DNA from: Paraphaeosphaeria minitans
Lineage: Eukaryota; Ascomycota; Dothideomycetes; Pleosporales; Didymosphaeriaceae
Assembly: GCA_015832175.1 (NCBI GenBank)
Contig: WJXW01000003.1
Span: forward strand, 2,914,001 to 2,978,000
Direction: 5' to 3'
DNA: 64,000 nucleotides
Shown: in pieces, positions 36,801-48,500 of the stretch
Position numbering within the stretch: position 1 is the stretch's first letter
Layout of the letters: each line of letters opens with the position of its first letter
Translations under genes and position numbers: made by a program
Notes under the pieces: generated by a model
Database searches by the model: none
What the model saw: only the letters and a program-made list of their open reading frames with translations
What the model was told of the DNA's origin: nothing

Positions 36801-38865
36801 TTCCTCTATATTCTTATTATCTTTACTATATTAGATGTCTTCGCCAGTTATACAATAAAGGTAAGTAGTAGAAGTAAGGTATAAGATAGCTTTCTGTGCT
36901 TCTTTTTTATTACTCTATTAGTCTTATTTATCTTCCTCTTTTTTTATATTATAGTCTTCTTTCTTTAGCTTTCTTTTAAAGTTAAAGATATATGCTTATA
37001 TATCTATAGTAGAGGGTTTATATTTATAGAAGTTAGCGTACAATAATATATATTACTTTCTAGCTTACTAGGTATCTCTTAGTAAATAGTTAGTAGACTA
37101 GTATCCTTCTTTATAGTATATAAAGTATTTCTACTTTATATAAGAGCTTAAACTTCTAAAGTTACCTTTTCCTTTTAGTCTAAAAGTTAATCTGCCTCTA
37201 GAGGGGCTAGATCCTCTTATGTAATTAGAATTATTATATTATTAATTAGTGTAGTACACTTCTTTACTATTTTAGAGAAACTATAACTTCTTTCTATCTT
37301 TAGTAACTTAGAGTAATATACAAAAGTTACTAAGTAAGCCTTCTACTATATTTTTAGGGTTAAATATAGCTTATTTAAGGTTAGGATAGCTATAGTATAT
37401 TTATATAATAGTAGTGTGTAGTTATAATTTACTACTAAAGCCTTATCTAAGAGCCCTTTAGGCTAAGGTAAGCTTATTAATTATTACTTCTAGGGCCTTA
37501 TATAATATAGTAGCTAGATTATCCCTTTTATAGCGTTTAAAGGTAAGAGTAGTCTAGTCTATCTAGTACTAATTATAATTAACACTAGTGTTAAAGTGCC
37601 TATTTAGTCTGTTGTATAATTTATCCTATAGAAGTTCTAGTCTAATATTGTATAGGTAGTAGGTACTCGCACGATTAGAAAGGATTCCTAGGAAGATATT
37701 TATATACTAGTTCTGTAGTATACATAGCCTATAGTATAGTTCTCTAAAGACTTTTGCCTTATCTGCTAGAATATTATACAGCCTACTAGTATAGTTATTC
37801 TTTTTACTCTAAGCCTTCTAAAAAAGGATAATCTTGTCTAGCTAGATATAAGTATAATCTCCTAGTTATTAAAGAAACTAGGAGTGTCTAGCCTCTTTAT
37901 ACAATGTAGTTTGTTAGACAAAAGCAGTCTAGGTTTTACCCTACTACTACTAGTATAGCTCTATATATAAAGTCTCTGTCCTTACACAGATAGGAATGGG
38001 CCCTAGCTATACTCTATATATATATACATTGCCTATAGATAGTGTAAGTTATATTATTAGGATTGTGCGAAGTGGTTTAGGTTATAGTTATAGCGTTATT
38101 ATGCGAAGGGTCTATAGCTTATAGTTAAGCTGTAATAGTTTAAAGAGTTTCTTTGTATAAGTGTTCTTTATTATAGTATTAGTAGTAATAAAGCCTTTTT
38201 TTATAAGAAAAGTAATAAGCTCTCTTTTTACTATATAACTAATCTTATTAAAAGTTTTCTTTTTCTAGTTATTAAAATCTTTAGTAAAAGAAGAGATTAC
38301 CTCTTTACCTTTAAGGCTACTTACGTGATATTACGCGATTATATATACTATATAAGTGTTTAGCTATTTTAGAAAAGGGGGTAGGTGGCTATATAAATTT
38401 ACTCTATCTACCTAGTACTTTTGTGTAATCTCTCCTCTTAAAGTAATGGCCTTAATATTTATTACTTTCTCTACTTATTAAACCTATTCTAAGTTGTCCT
38501 CCTAGGTAGCTTATTATACGATTCCTTCTTGTATAGATTCCTGTAGGAAGTCTCCTAGTCCTAGTGCTATATTATTGTCTTATTAAATCGTGCGACTAGA
38601 CCGCATTAGTATATCGCTAGTTTAATTATGTAACGTATTTTTTAGGGTTATAAATGTGCTTACTATCTCCTTTCTTTTCTATAGAATAGATTAGACTAGA
38701 TTATGTAACTCTTTATAGATATATGCGCTTTGTTTCTGCTTATTGTATAATTTAAAATTTAATCTCTAGTAAAGGTAACAATACAGAGCCTACGTATTTA
38801 GCTTATAGGGCGCTCTGTCTTTAGACCTTACTAGTTTGCAGTTAATAGAATTAATTACTAATTAG

Positions 38866-39103
38866 TATTAGTTTGGCTTAATCTGTAATTAAATATTTAA
38901 GGGTTAATAGTATACTATTATGTAAAGGGTAAGAAGTAGGTTTAATTAATTACGTCTAGTCTATCGTACAAAGGGGCACTAAGGGCTTTATAAAGTCTCT
39001 GCCTCTTAGCGCTGACCTAAGTAGTGGGTCCTTGTGTGGGTCCCTATAGGTAGGTAGGCCCCTACTTTACCTAGTGCTACTTGTACGATAAACTGTACAG
39101 ACA
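38866..39103 (-). repeat. LTR of copia copy 3 (right)
   Basis: 238 bp with one 74-bp unit, the same length as its left partner. On the minus strand this is the 5' LTR. Confidence 0.85.
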
Positions 39104-39108
39104 AAGAT

Positions 39109-40790
39109 AGATAGTTAATTATATCTAATTAAGTTTAGTATAGAACTTAGATATATATACACTTTCTTCTAGGAGAAGCGTAGGCTTTTATAGGAAGTTT
39201 AGGGCTATTAGATCTATAAGTAGATAAGTAGGATTGTTCTACTAATTTGCTTAATTATTAGCGATTACAAAATTCTTAGTAGTAATAGCTCTATTATTAA
39301 ATTTATTATTACTAGAAGTTGCAGAGCTATTAAAGACTAATACTTAGTCTAATACCTCTAAGGTAGGTGTAAGTTACAAAGGAGTAGATACTGTATATTA
39401 TATATATATAATTATAGACGCAGTTATTAGCTATTGTGTAGCTAGTAGTACTAGACGGATTCTAGACAAAGGTAGTTATAGCAATAGAACTCTAGATAGA
39501 GGTTGCAGCGTAAGACCTATTTAATAAAATAATAGTTAGGGCGGTAATCTAAATACCTCTAGAAGAGCTTATAGGCTATACTACACTTAGCGTATTAGAG
39601 TACTATATATTAGCTAGCTATTAGTTATAGACTAGCTAAAGGGTAGTAGGCAAAGAGAGATTACTAAAGTGTTTAAAAAGTAGTAGGTGTGAAAAACTAT
39701 GCATAGAGTAGTAGGATGTAAGAAAATTTTACTAGATATTAGTCTTAGTATTAGTTAATTTTTGTAGGTAAAGAGCTAGCTAATAGTTAAGAAGTATAGA
39801 GTGTTTATAGCGCATATTTAGCATAAATAAAAGTGAATATTGTATAGCTATTTATATGCTATCGTCTATATAGTCCTAAAGGATAGGCAGGATAACATTA
39901 CCCTTAAGAATATTATACTAATCTACCTTATAAAGACGCTATTCTGCCTATTCCTAAAGCTTATAAACTTTATAGGTAAGAACTTCCTCCTAATCTAGAT
40001 TATCTACATACTGTAGAAACTATTAATACTATATAATAATAATTAAATAGTATTTAATAAATATAAGCTACTAGGACCTTAACGCTAGAAGAAGTAAAGT
40101 ACTATCTTCTACTATCTTAGTATTTATTTGTATAGGCACTATAATTACGTACTAAAGTGAGAGATTTAATAGTGTATATAGAGGCAGTTTAGATGCGTTA
40201 GATAAGGTAAAGGTAGGTAGGAGGGATGCCTAGAGATTTCTATATAGTATTAGCACTATAAGGCGACGTAATTTATAGACACTAACTTTATTCTTATAAA
40301 TATAGTAGCTACGTCTTTACTTATAAGCAATTCTATATCGTGTATAATAGGTACCTTAGTACTGGGGGGGTATTACTATATTAAACTATTATAATAGTGT
40401 TTATAGGTATTACAGAGGCATTATCTGTGTTACTAGTAATAGATAAGAAAGATAATAATAATAAAAATAAGGTATAAGCTATAGGTGCTAGTAAAGAAGG
40501 CAGTATTATTAAGGTAAAGGTATATTTTGTTAAAAGTAGTAGGAAGGGAAGGGTGGTAGAGTTTTCTTAGTACTAGATAGTAATAGTTAAGCCTACCTAT
40601 GCATGCGAAAGAAAGGGGGCTACGTAGTAGTGTAATTAGGTGTATCTACTTTAGAATTAGCAAAATGTTATTATATTAGGTTTTAGGAGCTAATTAGCGC
40701 TTGTAAAAGTAGGCTTCTAGCCTAATTACAACGCTGTATTTCTGTCCTAATTAAGCCCTAAGTTTTCTCTAGTGTACAAAGTTCTACCGT
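39109..40790. other. AT-rich RIP-type sequence, unassigned, ending the second block
   Basis: No open frame. It looks like another degraded repeat, with faint protein-like texture on the plus strand around 39600-40330, but no family motif was recognised. Composition returns to normal between about 40740 and 40800. Confidence 0.5.
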
Positions 40791-41364
40791 AAGAAGCTCA
40801 TTCTTCTCTCCTCACTGCGTTCGTCTTTCATTATGAGCAATAATGGTAAATCTAATATTACCTAGACTGTGTGAGTAAACCGTAGCTTTCGACTTCACCG
40901 AAACGTGGACGTTCAACAAAAAAAAAATATAATACTCTTCTCGGATCAACACTCTACGGTAGGTACGGGATGACTCGGCTGAGAACTTTTCAGTGCTCCC
41001 GAATGCCAACTCGCATGTTGCCAAGGACAGTGAGGGATTGTCCATGTCTACCTACAAACAGTCGCAGCCTGCCGATCCGGCACTCGGTCCGATCGCGCTG
41101 GAGGAGCAATTCCTTCGACACGACGACTCCGTTCCTGCAGCCCGCGGGAGCGATCGGACGGGAGGATCAAAGACTGGCCAATCGGAAAGCACCGACTCGA
41201 CCGTCCAAGGGATCTCGGCCGCCCGTGATGACAATGCAATGCTCCCGTAGCGTGCAAGGGCATTACAGAGATACTGCATTGCCGGTCGCTTTCCAATTGC
41301 TGTTCCCATAGATGCAGCCGGCACGAGTAGATGATGAGGCTCGCGGCACAGGGCATGCCGACGA

Positions 41365-41740
41365 GGGGCACGTTCAATAGGCGACGGCATCGCCAACAAG
41401 GTGCACGTTCGATAGGCATGGCACCGCCAACAAGATGCAGGTTCAAAAGCAAGGTGCACGTTCGATAGGCCATGGCACCGCCAACAAGGTGCACGTTCAA
41501 TCTCAATCGGCGACGGCACCGCCAACAAGATGCAGGTTCAAAAGGCGATGGCTCCGTCAACAAGGTGCACGTTTGATAGGCCATGGCACCGCCAACAAGG
41601 TGCACGTTCAATCTCAATCGGCGACGGCACCGCCAACAAGATGCACGTTCAAGAGGCGATGGCTCCGTCAACAAGGTGCATGTTCAATAGGCCATGGTAG
41701 CGCCAACAAGGTGCACGTTCAATCGGCGACGGCACCGCCA
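41365..41740. repeat. Minisatellite, about 37-bp units in a 111-bp higher-order repeat
   Basis: About ten tandem units of type GGCACCGCCAACAAGGTGCA followed by CGTTCAAT and a variable joint. From about 41470 three different units recur with a 111-bp period (41470 and 41581). Since 111 and 37 divide or nearly divide by three, reading frames stay open through the array, which explains the long apparent ORFs on both strands. Confidence 0.85.
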
Positions 41741-42159
41741 TCGCGGTACCAAATGCTTCAATGCACACAGGCTGGAGGGAGGTCCCTTGTTGCAAACAAC
41801 ACAGCCGACGCCCCGGTCGCTTAGCATGCAGAGCTGATGCATCGGATCTACCTACCTACGTGTCCACCTAGAAGAAGGATGAAGCGCGACCGGAGGGCGA
41901 ATTGCCCTATACGGGTGGACCCGCGCAACGCTCGGCCAGTGCTCACTCACGATTTGACTCAGCTTACCGGAGCAGCCGTGCAGCCGTGCAGAGCCTCAAA
42001 CGTGTCTGACGTGTTGGGTGAAAATTTTTCCCGTCGCAGGGTGGTCGCCAAAGATTACGCCAAGGTTGGAGATTCTGGTCGACGTCGCAGGTTCCGATGG
42101 ATGGGAAAGGCGAACACGTGTGCTGGGCACCAGATATGAGTAGCGGACCCTGGGTGGAA

Positions 42160-42410
42160 TAGCGAGTGGAAATTGTATGTGGGAATCGTAGGTAGAATAG
42201 CGAGTGGAACTGCAAGTAAAAATTGCAAGTAGAATAGTAAGTGCAATGGCAAGTAGAATTGCAAGTAGGATTGCAAGTGGAAATTATAAGTAGGAATCGC
42301 AAGTGGGAATAGCAAGTAGAATTGCAAGTGGAAACTATAAGTAGGAATCGCAAGTGGGAATCGCAAGTGGGAATTGCAAGTAGGAATCGCAAGTAGGAAT
42401 CGCAAGAAAA
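42160..42410. repeat. Short-period minisatellite, AAGTAGAATTGC type
   Basis: About twenty imperfect 10-12-bp units such as GCAAGTAGGAATC and GCAAGTGGAATT fill 250 bases. Unit length varies. Confidence 0.85.
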
Positions 42411-42621
42411 TGGCTCGCAAGTGACGGGCAGACCCGCTCGTCGGCCCTTCTTGTCGCTCATTGTTCGTGGAGCGGACCGCCGTGCGGATCGCTGTCATCG
42501 TCTCGGATGGCGCCATCTCGGAGAGTTGATAGGTACGGGACCGGCTAGCGGGCTGTGAGCACCTCACTTTGCGCAAGACGCGCTGCGCATCACGCCAACA
42601 TGGTCAGAGGGTGCGTTCCGG

Positions 42622-42875
42622 TGGACGATGGAGTCTGGCGCCAAAGGAGACGCGATGAAGCCTGGCGCCAAAAAGGACATGGTGAAGTCTGGCGCCAAGG
42701 TGACGTGATGGAGTCTGACATGGCCAAGGGGACGTGATGGAGTCTGGCGCCAAGGGGGGTCGTGATGGAGTCGGGCGCCAGAGGGTGGCATGATGGAATG
42801 GGCTTGGACATGATGGCATCTGGAGAGGGGGTGGCATGATGGAATCGGGCTTTGGACATGATGGCATCTGGAGAC
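42622..42875. repeat. Minisatellite, GATGGAGTCTGGCGCCAA units of about 26-30 bp
   Basis: Six or so imperfect units with the core GTCTGGCGCCAA, then a two-copy longer repeat with ATGATGGCATCTGGAGA (42808-42872). The GGCGCC palindrome recurs in nearly every unit. Confidence 0.8.
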
Positions 42876-43203
42876 TGGAGCCATCTCTTCCTTGATCGGG
42901 TTCCGAGCTGGCCGTGTTTCGGCCTGATGAGTCGTGCGTTGCTTCGCGGAGCTCGACACGTCTCCGACCATGCTGAGTCAAGCGACGCGGTGGATTCTGT
43001 CTGACCTGGCATGATATGATGCATCAGAGTCGCGGAAATCTCTTCCCGCTGCGACCCAGCACGAGTGCGTCGTTGCCCAGCGGCCACGATAGACGCTGCC
43101 GTGTGGAGATGCGAAACGTGGTGCTGTGACGGGCGAGCATCACCTCGAGCGACGCGACCATCGCCTCTGAAATGCCGCAGCGTGTTGCGTGCTTCGTTCG
43201 GCC

Positions 43204-43250
43204 CGTCGCTTGCTTGCTTGCTTGTTTGCTTGCTTGCTGGCCTGCTTGCA
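43204..43250. repeat. (GCTT)n microsatellite
   Basis: About ten units of GCTT/GCTG. Confidence 0.85.
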
Positions 43251-43310
43251 CGCTCGCCGACCCCTGCTCCGCGGCCCCATTCCATTCGTTTCGGCTCGTC
43301 CTCTTGGTGC

Positions 43311-43326
43311 GGGGGGGGGGGGGGGG
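43311..43326. repeat. Homopolymer G tract
   Basis: Sixteen consecutive G residues in a G-rich context. Confidence 0.9.
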
Positions 43327-43829
43327 AAGGCCATGGGTCGCGAAGGATTTCTCTTCTGGAGCCCATGCACTGGGACGACGAATGGCCTCTCCCGGCGTCG
43401 CACGCGCTGCACGAGAAGAGCGCCCCTCGTCCCCCCCCCCCAAAATGTCTTGCATGCCGCCCTCCCTCAACAACATCCAACACACCACCTCGCAGCCTAG
43501 TCCTGCTCGACAAATCGTTGAGCGCCCCGACGTTCGCTTTCAGAGAAAACTCTGCGCCGCACCCGTGCGTGCACCCCGATTCGTCCCCTTTGCTTTCCTT
43601 GGGGGCGCGAGCGTCGCAGCAGTCTGGAGACGCCACCCGTGTGACGCTTTTGCGCGGTGCCTTGGCTGCGTTTTTGTAGACCGTTCAACTACCTAGACTA
43701 GACTATCCATCTATCGCGATGGCGAGTCCTGCACAGAGTGCCTAGGTAGACTAGTCTAGATGGCAGGGCACCGGGAGAGAGACGTTTCGCGGGGCGCCTT
43801 TCCCACGCCCACGCCCACGCCCACGCCAG

Positions 43830-44040
43830 TGTAGGTAGGTAGGTAGGTAGGTAGGTAGGTAGGTGCCTGAGGCCCGTTTCGAACCGTGGATCCGCCGTGC
43901 AAGCACTGTCGTCTTAACACCATGACATGGCATGACATGACATGACATGGCATGACATGCAGACGCTTGTACCCAAGCCCATGGCAGTGTAAGTAGGTAC
44001 CTGAGGCCCGTTTCAAATCGTGAACCCGCCGTGCAAACAC
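43830..44040. repeat. GTAG microsatellite with duplicated 50-bp flank and CATGA repeats
   Basis: A GTAG array (43831-43862) is followed by about 50 bp starting CCTGAGGCCCGTTTCGAACC. The same segment recurs at about 44001 after a short GTAG remnant. Between them lies an array of CATGACATGG units (43920-43960). The two flank copies differ mostly by C/T and G/A transitions. Confidence 0.8.
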
Positions 44041-45092
44041 TGGACTTTTAGACTACCGTCTTTGCGCGGTGCGTTCATCCGCACGTCACCGTGTCACGAG
44101 AGCGCATACGAATGGATGCGAGGGAGCTGTTTAGACGTGATGGTTTTCCATGGCCGGGCTTTGAATTTTTCGCCCGCGGCGAAGCAAAAGACTACCTGAG
44201 AGGCTGGCTAGGTAGACTATGGGGGGAGTGTGCAAGAGGATAGGTAGGTAGATAGATGAAGGGATCAACGCCCTTGTTGAACGGCCAGACAACATCCCAT
44301 CCCTCCGTACGAAGCAGACCGAAAAAAGGGTATTATTTTCTTCCAAGCAAGGTCCGAGAAGTCTCCATTGCGGCGTGTCGGAGGGCTGTCCGTCGCCCGC
44401 ACGCGGGCCGGACGGTTGACGTAGGGCCGTGGAACCGCCAGACCAGACGAGACGAGACAAGACGCGACCCTGGGACGCAAGACGGACTTGGTATATCCTC
44501 ACACGCTTAACTAACACCGAGGCCAGATGCGTCCATGACCGTCCACCTCTTGGCATCGCATACTGCGCGCCGCCTGCCGCCACAGACAGGCCAACCAACC
44601 AAACAACCAACCAATAAACAAACTAACAAACAAACAGAATGGCGAAAAAAGCCAACACTAGGTGAACACCGGGAATAACACTTTTGGTACACTGCGTGGA
44701 TATGCAGATTGATAGCTGAACAGACAAACGAAAACGAAAGAAAAAAATCGAGTGGAAACTGGCAAAACATCAAGAGTGACATGTGCCCAATCGATGAGGT
44801 GATGCTGCATGCATGGCCGTGGCCCATGTGCTGAGGTCGGTCGAACGGAACGCCGAAGAGTGAAAGCAGGAAACGCCGGGGGTCCAGCGTGGCTCAGGCG
44901 CTGGTGTGGATATGCGGAGTCGTAACAGTGAAGTGAGGGAAGAGGAGCTTTGCCGGGTTGGGTTGGGAGGGATTACGGTGGGGGTAGGTGACGGTCCGGG
45001 GAAGGTTTTGGCTGAGTAGAGTTCGTTTGTCGTGAGAGAAATAGTAGATGGGAAAAGGTCGTGCGAGCGTGAAGTGAATCGAGGGTCCCGTC

Positions 45093-45557
45093 CTAGGCCA
45101 TCCTCCTCTTGATCTCGCGGACCTGGTCGAAGTTGCGAGCGTAGTAATTTAGCTGGCTCGCCGCCTGTGCGGAGATGCCCGTCGTCGTCTGGGAGTGAGT
45201 GGAGGCCAGCGAGGACCTTGACGACGAGGGCGTCAGGCTGCGTTGCTGCTGTGATGATTGGGACGCTGATGCTGCGGGGGCAAAGTACGAGCCGTTGTTG
45301 GTCGGGTAGTAGTGGTAGGTGTCGAAGCCTCGGGAAGGTGAGGGCGTCTTGTACGCGGAGAAGTTGACGGCGGGCGGGAGGTAGAAGCCATTTGTCGATG
45401 AGCCCGTCGACGAGGCCGAGGATGACAGCTGTGAGGGGGATTTGGCCTTCTCGAGGTCGGCTAGTCGGCATGCTTGCGAGCAGTAGGCGCCGCCCTCAGC
45501 GATCTGGCGGTCGCAGGAGAGGCAGAAGTCGGGAGACCACTCCATGTTGGAAGCCAT
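45093..45557 (-). CDS. Ecl1-family zinc-binding protein (life-span regulatory factor)
   Basis: Single exon, 154 residues. The N terminus WSPDFCLSCDRQIAEGGAYC continues SQACRLADLE. The four cysteines at 12, 15, 26 and 30 form the C-x2-C-x10-C-x3-C zinc site typical of the fungal Ecl1/life-span regulatory factor family. In fission yeast, overexpressed Ecl1-type proteins extend chronological life span and respond to sulfur, zinc and amino-acid starvation. The rest is Ser-rich and disordered, ending in a conserved-looking helix YYARNFDQVREIKRRMA. The start MASNMEW places the zinc site at the usual position near the N terminus. It is the only convincing gene in about 8.4 kb. The function is assigned by family only. 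Confidence 0.82.
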   Translation of the reverse strand: MASNMEWSPDFCLSCDRQIAEGGAYCSQACRLADLEKAKSPSQLSSSASSTGSSTNGFYLPPAVNFSAYKTPSPSRGFDTYHYYPTNNGSYFAPAASASQSSQQQRSLTPSSSRSSLASTHSQTTTGISAQAASQLNYYARNFDQVREIKRRMA

Positions 45558-48500
45558 TTGTGAGATGTGTGTGGTGGTGCGGTGGTTGCGTTGCGAAGGC
45601 AGAGGCCGGCTGTACTTGTATGGCGGCTAGCAGGCTGTGGTCAGGCAGCAGGGCGTTTGGGCGAGGTTGGGGGGTGGGTTGACGGTGACTGTTCCGGGGG
45701 TGGATGAGAGAATTCAAGCAGGAGTCAGAGCCTATAAAGAGCTCAGCGGGAGTATGCACGGATGGAGTGTCGCTCGGTGGAGAACGGGAGCGGGCGATGG
45801 AGATAGTTTTATGCCGGACCCTCAGGCACACAGCGCTGGAAGTGGGCCTATCAGTGCGCGGACCATGCAGCGAGGACAGGCCCTGTTGGGGGATGCAGGT
45901 AGTGCCAGGATCTCCGCACCGGATCGCAGGGTGCACCGCGCGCCCTCTTTTGCTGTACCCGCGCTACGCTCTCCAACAGACGCATGCCCCTCCCCTCAGC
46001 AAGCAGTCTGTCGAAGGCGAGCGCGATCGCTGCCGGTGAAGGAGTGCCAGCCATTCGCCTGCTGCCCGAGCTGCCCGAGCTGCCCTTACTCTTGCTCTTG
46101 CTCTGCCCACCGGATGGCCACCAGGTGCGTGCTGCCCATTCGCCTGCGCAGAGTGACGGCGACTGTGCAGACGTGCGGCAGAATGTTGGCCATCGCGCCG
46201 TGGGGGGAGGTTTGTCATGGCAGCATCAGCCGATCGACGACGAGGAGACTTGCCTTGTGACACAGGACAGGACCCGCCAGCTGCGCGGCCTCACGCCTTC
46301 GCCCATGGTGACAAAATGTCCAGCAGGGAAGTAGGAAGCGCCCCACTAGTCACCAGGCATGCCCTGCGCCGGACACAGTTGCAGATAACACCATGGCCAA
46401 TGTAGGTACGAGCCTGGCGACCCCGGAGGAGAAAGGGAGCAAGGCATCGGTTTCATCGGTCATGAGCACCAAAGCAATAGATACCTACCTAGATAGCTTG
46501 CACTTGGGCAAATCCAGAGGCCCCGCTTGCTGCCGTGCCCGTGAAGAGAAGCACACAGGCAATGCGACCACCAGACAACGCTGCACCTCCACCGAGAAGG
46601 GAGGAGGCCGCCAGTCAACGCTCCACCTCCACCGAGAAGAGACCACCAGTCAACGCTCCACCTCCACCGAGAAGAGACCACCAGTCAACGCTCCACCTCC
46701 ACCGAGAAGAGCGTCGCCACCGCTGCCCCATCCCTGAGGCCAATCGCCCTTCACTGCCTGCGCCACGCCACCAGGCCCGATTACTGTACCTTCCGTGCTA
46801 CACCGTGTCAGCCCTGCAGCTGCGCCAAAAAAGGTACCTACCAAGTCCGACTTCCACCAAACCAACGCCAAAAGACACATTCCCATCATCCCCATCATCA
46901 TCATCTCATCACCAGGCGCGGGTCGCTCTGCGGAGTGATGCGCGGTTCCTACCTCGTGCGCCTATTGTCTGCCATGCATCGCCATCTTCGCGAACACCCT
47001 CACTAGATAGCTAGGTAGGTAGGCCCGCACGATTGTCGTAACCGGAACCAGCAAGGCCACGAATTGTATCGTGCAGCACAAGCGACGTTATCTAGCTCCA
47101 CGACCGTCTCCACACGCCATCCGCTGTGCGGGTGCTATTTGCGGGTTATTCGCGAGCTATCATATATCAGATACCCGCCGCACCCGTGCCCATCTCGTCA
47201 TGTCTCCTCTCGTGCCATCGCTCAACAGCGAGCATCGTGGTGACATCTGCTGGGTACCTCTGCACCGAAGAGGCACTTCTGGTCGGTCCTGCTCGCGCTG
47301 CAAGAGTGATTGCATAGCATACGCACGCCTCCGGTGGCTCGCCGCTCGCTTCGGACCCAAGCCACTCTCCTGCCGCGCTGTTCCTTCTTTCGGGAGACGA
47401 CATCAACGCTGGAGCCTACCAAGCGAGCTCGTTTTGCACCTGGCCGTGGCCCGAGCCAATATTGGCAACGCACAGAACCACTGTTCATCCCCGCAGCTAT
47501 CGCCCAGGGCCGAGCACTGCGGTGGATACGGTGGGTTCTCTCGCAAGACGCGATTCTGCATCCAACAAGCGAAATGAGAGCATGCCTGCTCGCCACAGTC
47601 GCAGCCCATGCCAATGCTGCAGGCTGCTCTGGGGAAGGACGCCCTTGAAGTGACTTGCATATCGCTGGCGAATGGCAGTCGGGCTTTTCCTGCACCGTGG
47701 CACAGACTATGCATTGTTGACCCCCCACGCTGCTTTTTCCAGAGTTCCGAGCGGTGGTGGAGAGCTAGCACTGGCCTTCGATGCGCAGGAACATGACGTG
47801 CAATATGCCTTATCTCAGCGTGCTGTCTACCCCTCTTTTGCGGAGGCTGCCGCATACTATCTACCTACGCTGGATGCACCGTGGACGCACCGGAGGAGTA
47901 GTCGTTGTGTGACGCCTAGAGACTCGTCATGTCCTGCGCGAGTCGTGGGCCAATGAATGACGGCGCGAATCCATAATGGGGTCCGGAGGCTTGCCTTCCC
48001 CACATTTACACCTCGCCCCCCCCCCTATGCGGAGAGGCCAGCGCCAGCACGAGGACAGAGCGTCGACGAACAAATCTTTGCGAAACCCTAAGGCCAGCCT
48101 CGTTCTTGAGCCCAGCGTCCGAATTAGCGCTGATATCGTAGCACTATCCAGAGGAGCGGGATATAGTGGCATCCCACGGCGACAGCATCTTGCATGCCTC
48201 GAACCTGCATGCTGCTCCAGTTGATACAGTACACGCAGAGGACCCTCGAGGATTGGAGGAGCCTCTCGTAACTGCCATCCGTGCGGGATGTCGCGATGCC
48301 GTATTCCGAAGAGGAGCTTCCCACAGTGCGGGGAGAGACGGCATGGATGGCCCCATAGCAACGCGGAATGCTCCACAGCGGCTGACCGTGGAAACTGGAC
48401 TTCTGGAGCACACCTCATCCTGTAGGAACTCAGTGCACGATGCCGCCACAAAACCATCATAGGATAGTCTATCCCGGAATCTCACAGTCACAACGAGTCC

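Larger units (their letters stand above)
32013..39103 (-). mobile_element. Ty1/copia element, copy 3 with pol (7.1 kb, RIP-degraded)
   Basis: LTRs 32013-32250 and 38866-39103 are both 238 bp, with a single 74-bp unit each. A perfect 5-bp target duplication AAGAT lies at 32008-32012 and 39104-39108. On the minus strand the gag side is 38865 to about 36845 and pol is about 36800 to 34000. The order of recognisable parts (RT then RNase H at the 3' end) is copia-like. Stops are frequent, so the copy is inactive, but its structure is complete enough to be the parental form of copies 1 and 2. Confidence 0.88.
40791..45092. other. Gene-poor region of normal composition, rich in minisatellites
   Basis: Open frames of 60-350 codons occur on both strands, but they overlap one another, follow the tandem repeats and show no domain, so I treat them as chance. 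The repeat arrays are listed separately. A real short gene could be hidden here, but none is supported. Confidence 0.55.

Noticed and set aside
26279..39103. Tandem duplication as the origin of the three copia copies
   Set aside because: Each copy has its own distinct 5-bp target duplication and unrelated host sequence lies between them.
41048..41674. 208-codon repeat ORF on the minus strand
   Set aside because: Its repetitive protein follows from the 37/111-bp minisatellite whose period keeps frames open; no signal peptide or domain.
41365..41740. CRISPR-like array
   Set aside because: Units abut without unique spacers and the organism is a fungus; this is a minisatellite.
42590..43636. 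348-codon ORF on the minus strand
   Set aside because: It reads through a minisatellite and simple repeats, overlaps several equally long plus-strand frames and has no domain.
43866..43910. Possible tRNA (GTTTCGAACC resembling a T-loop)
   Set aside because: The flanking bases do not pair into T-stem, anticodon stem or acceptor stem on either strand.
47071..47956. Several overlapping ORFs of 60-170 codons on both strands
   Set aside because: None shows a domain, signal peptide or plausible splice continuation, and they overlap each other in many frames.
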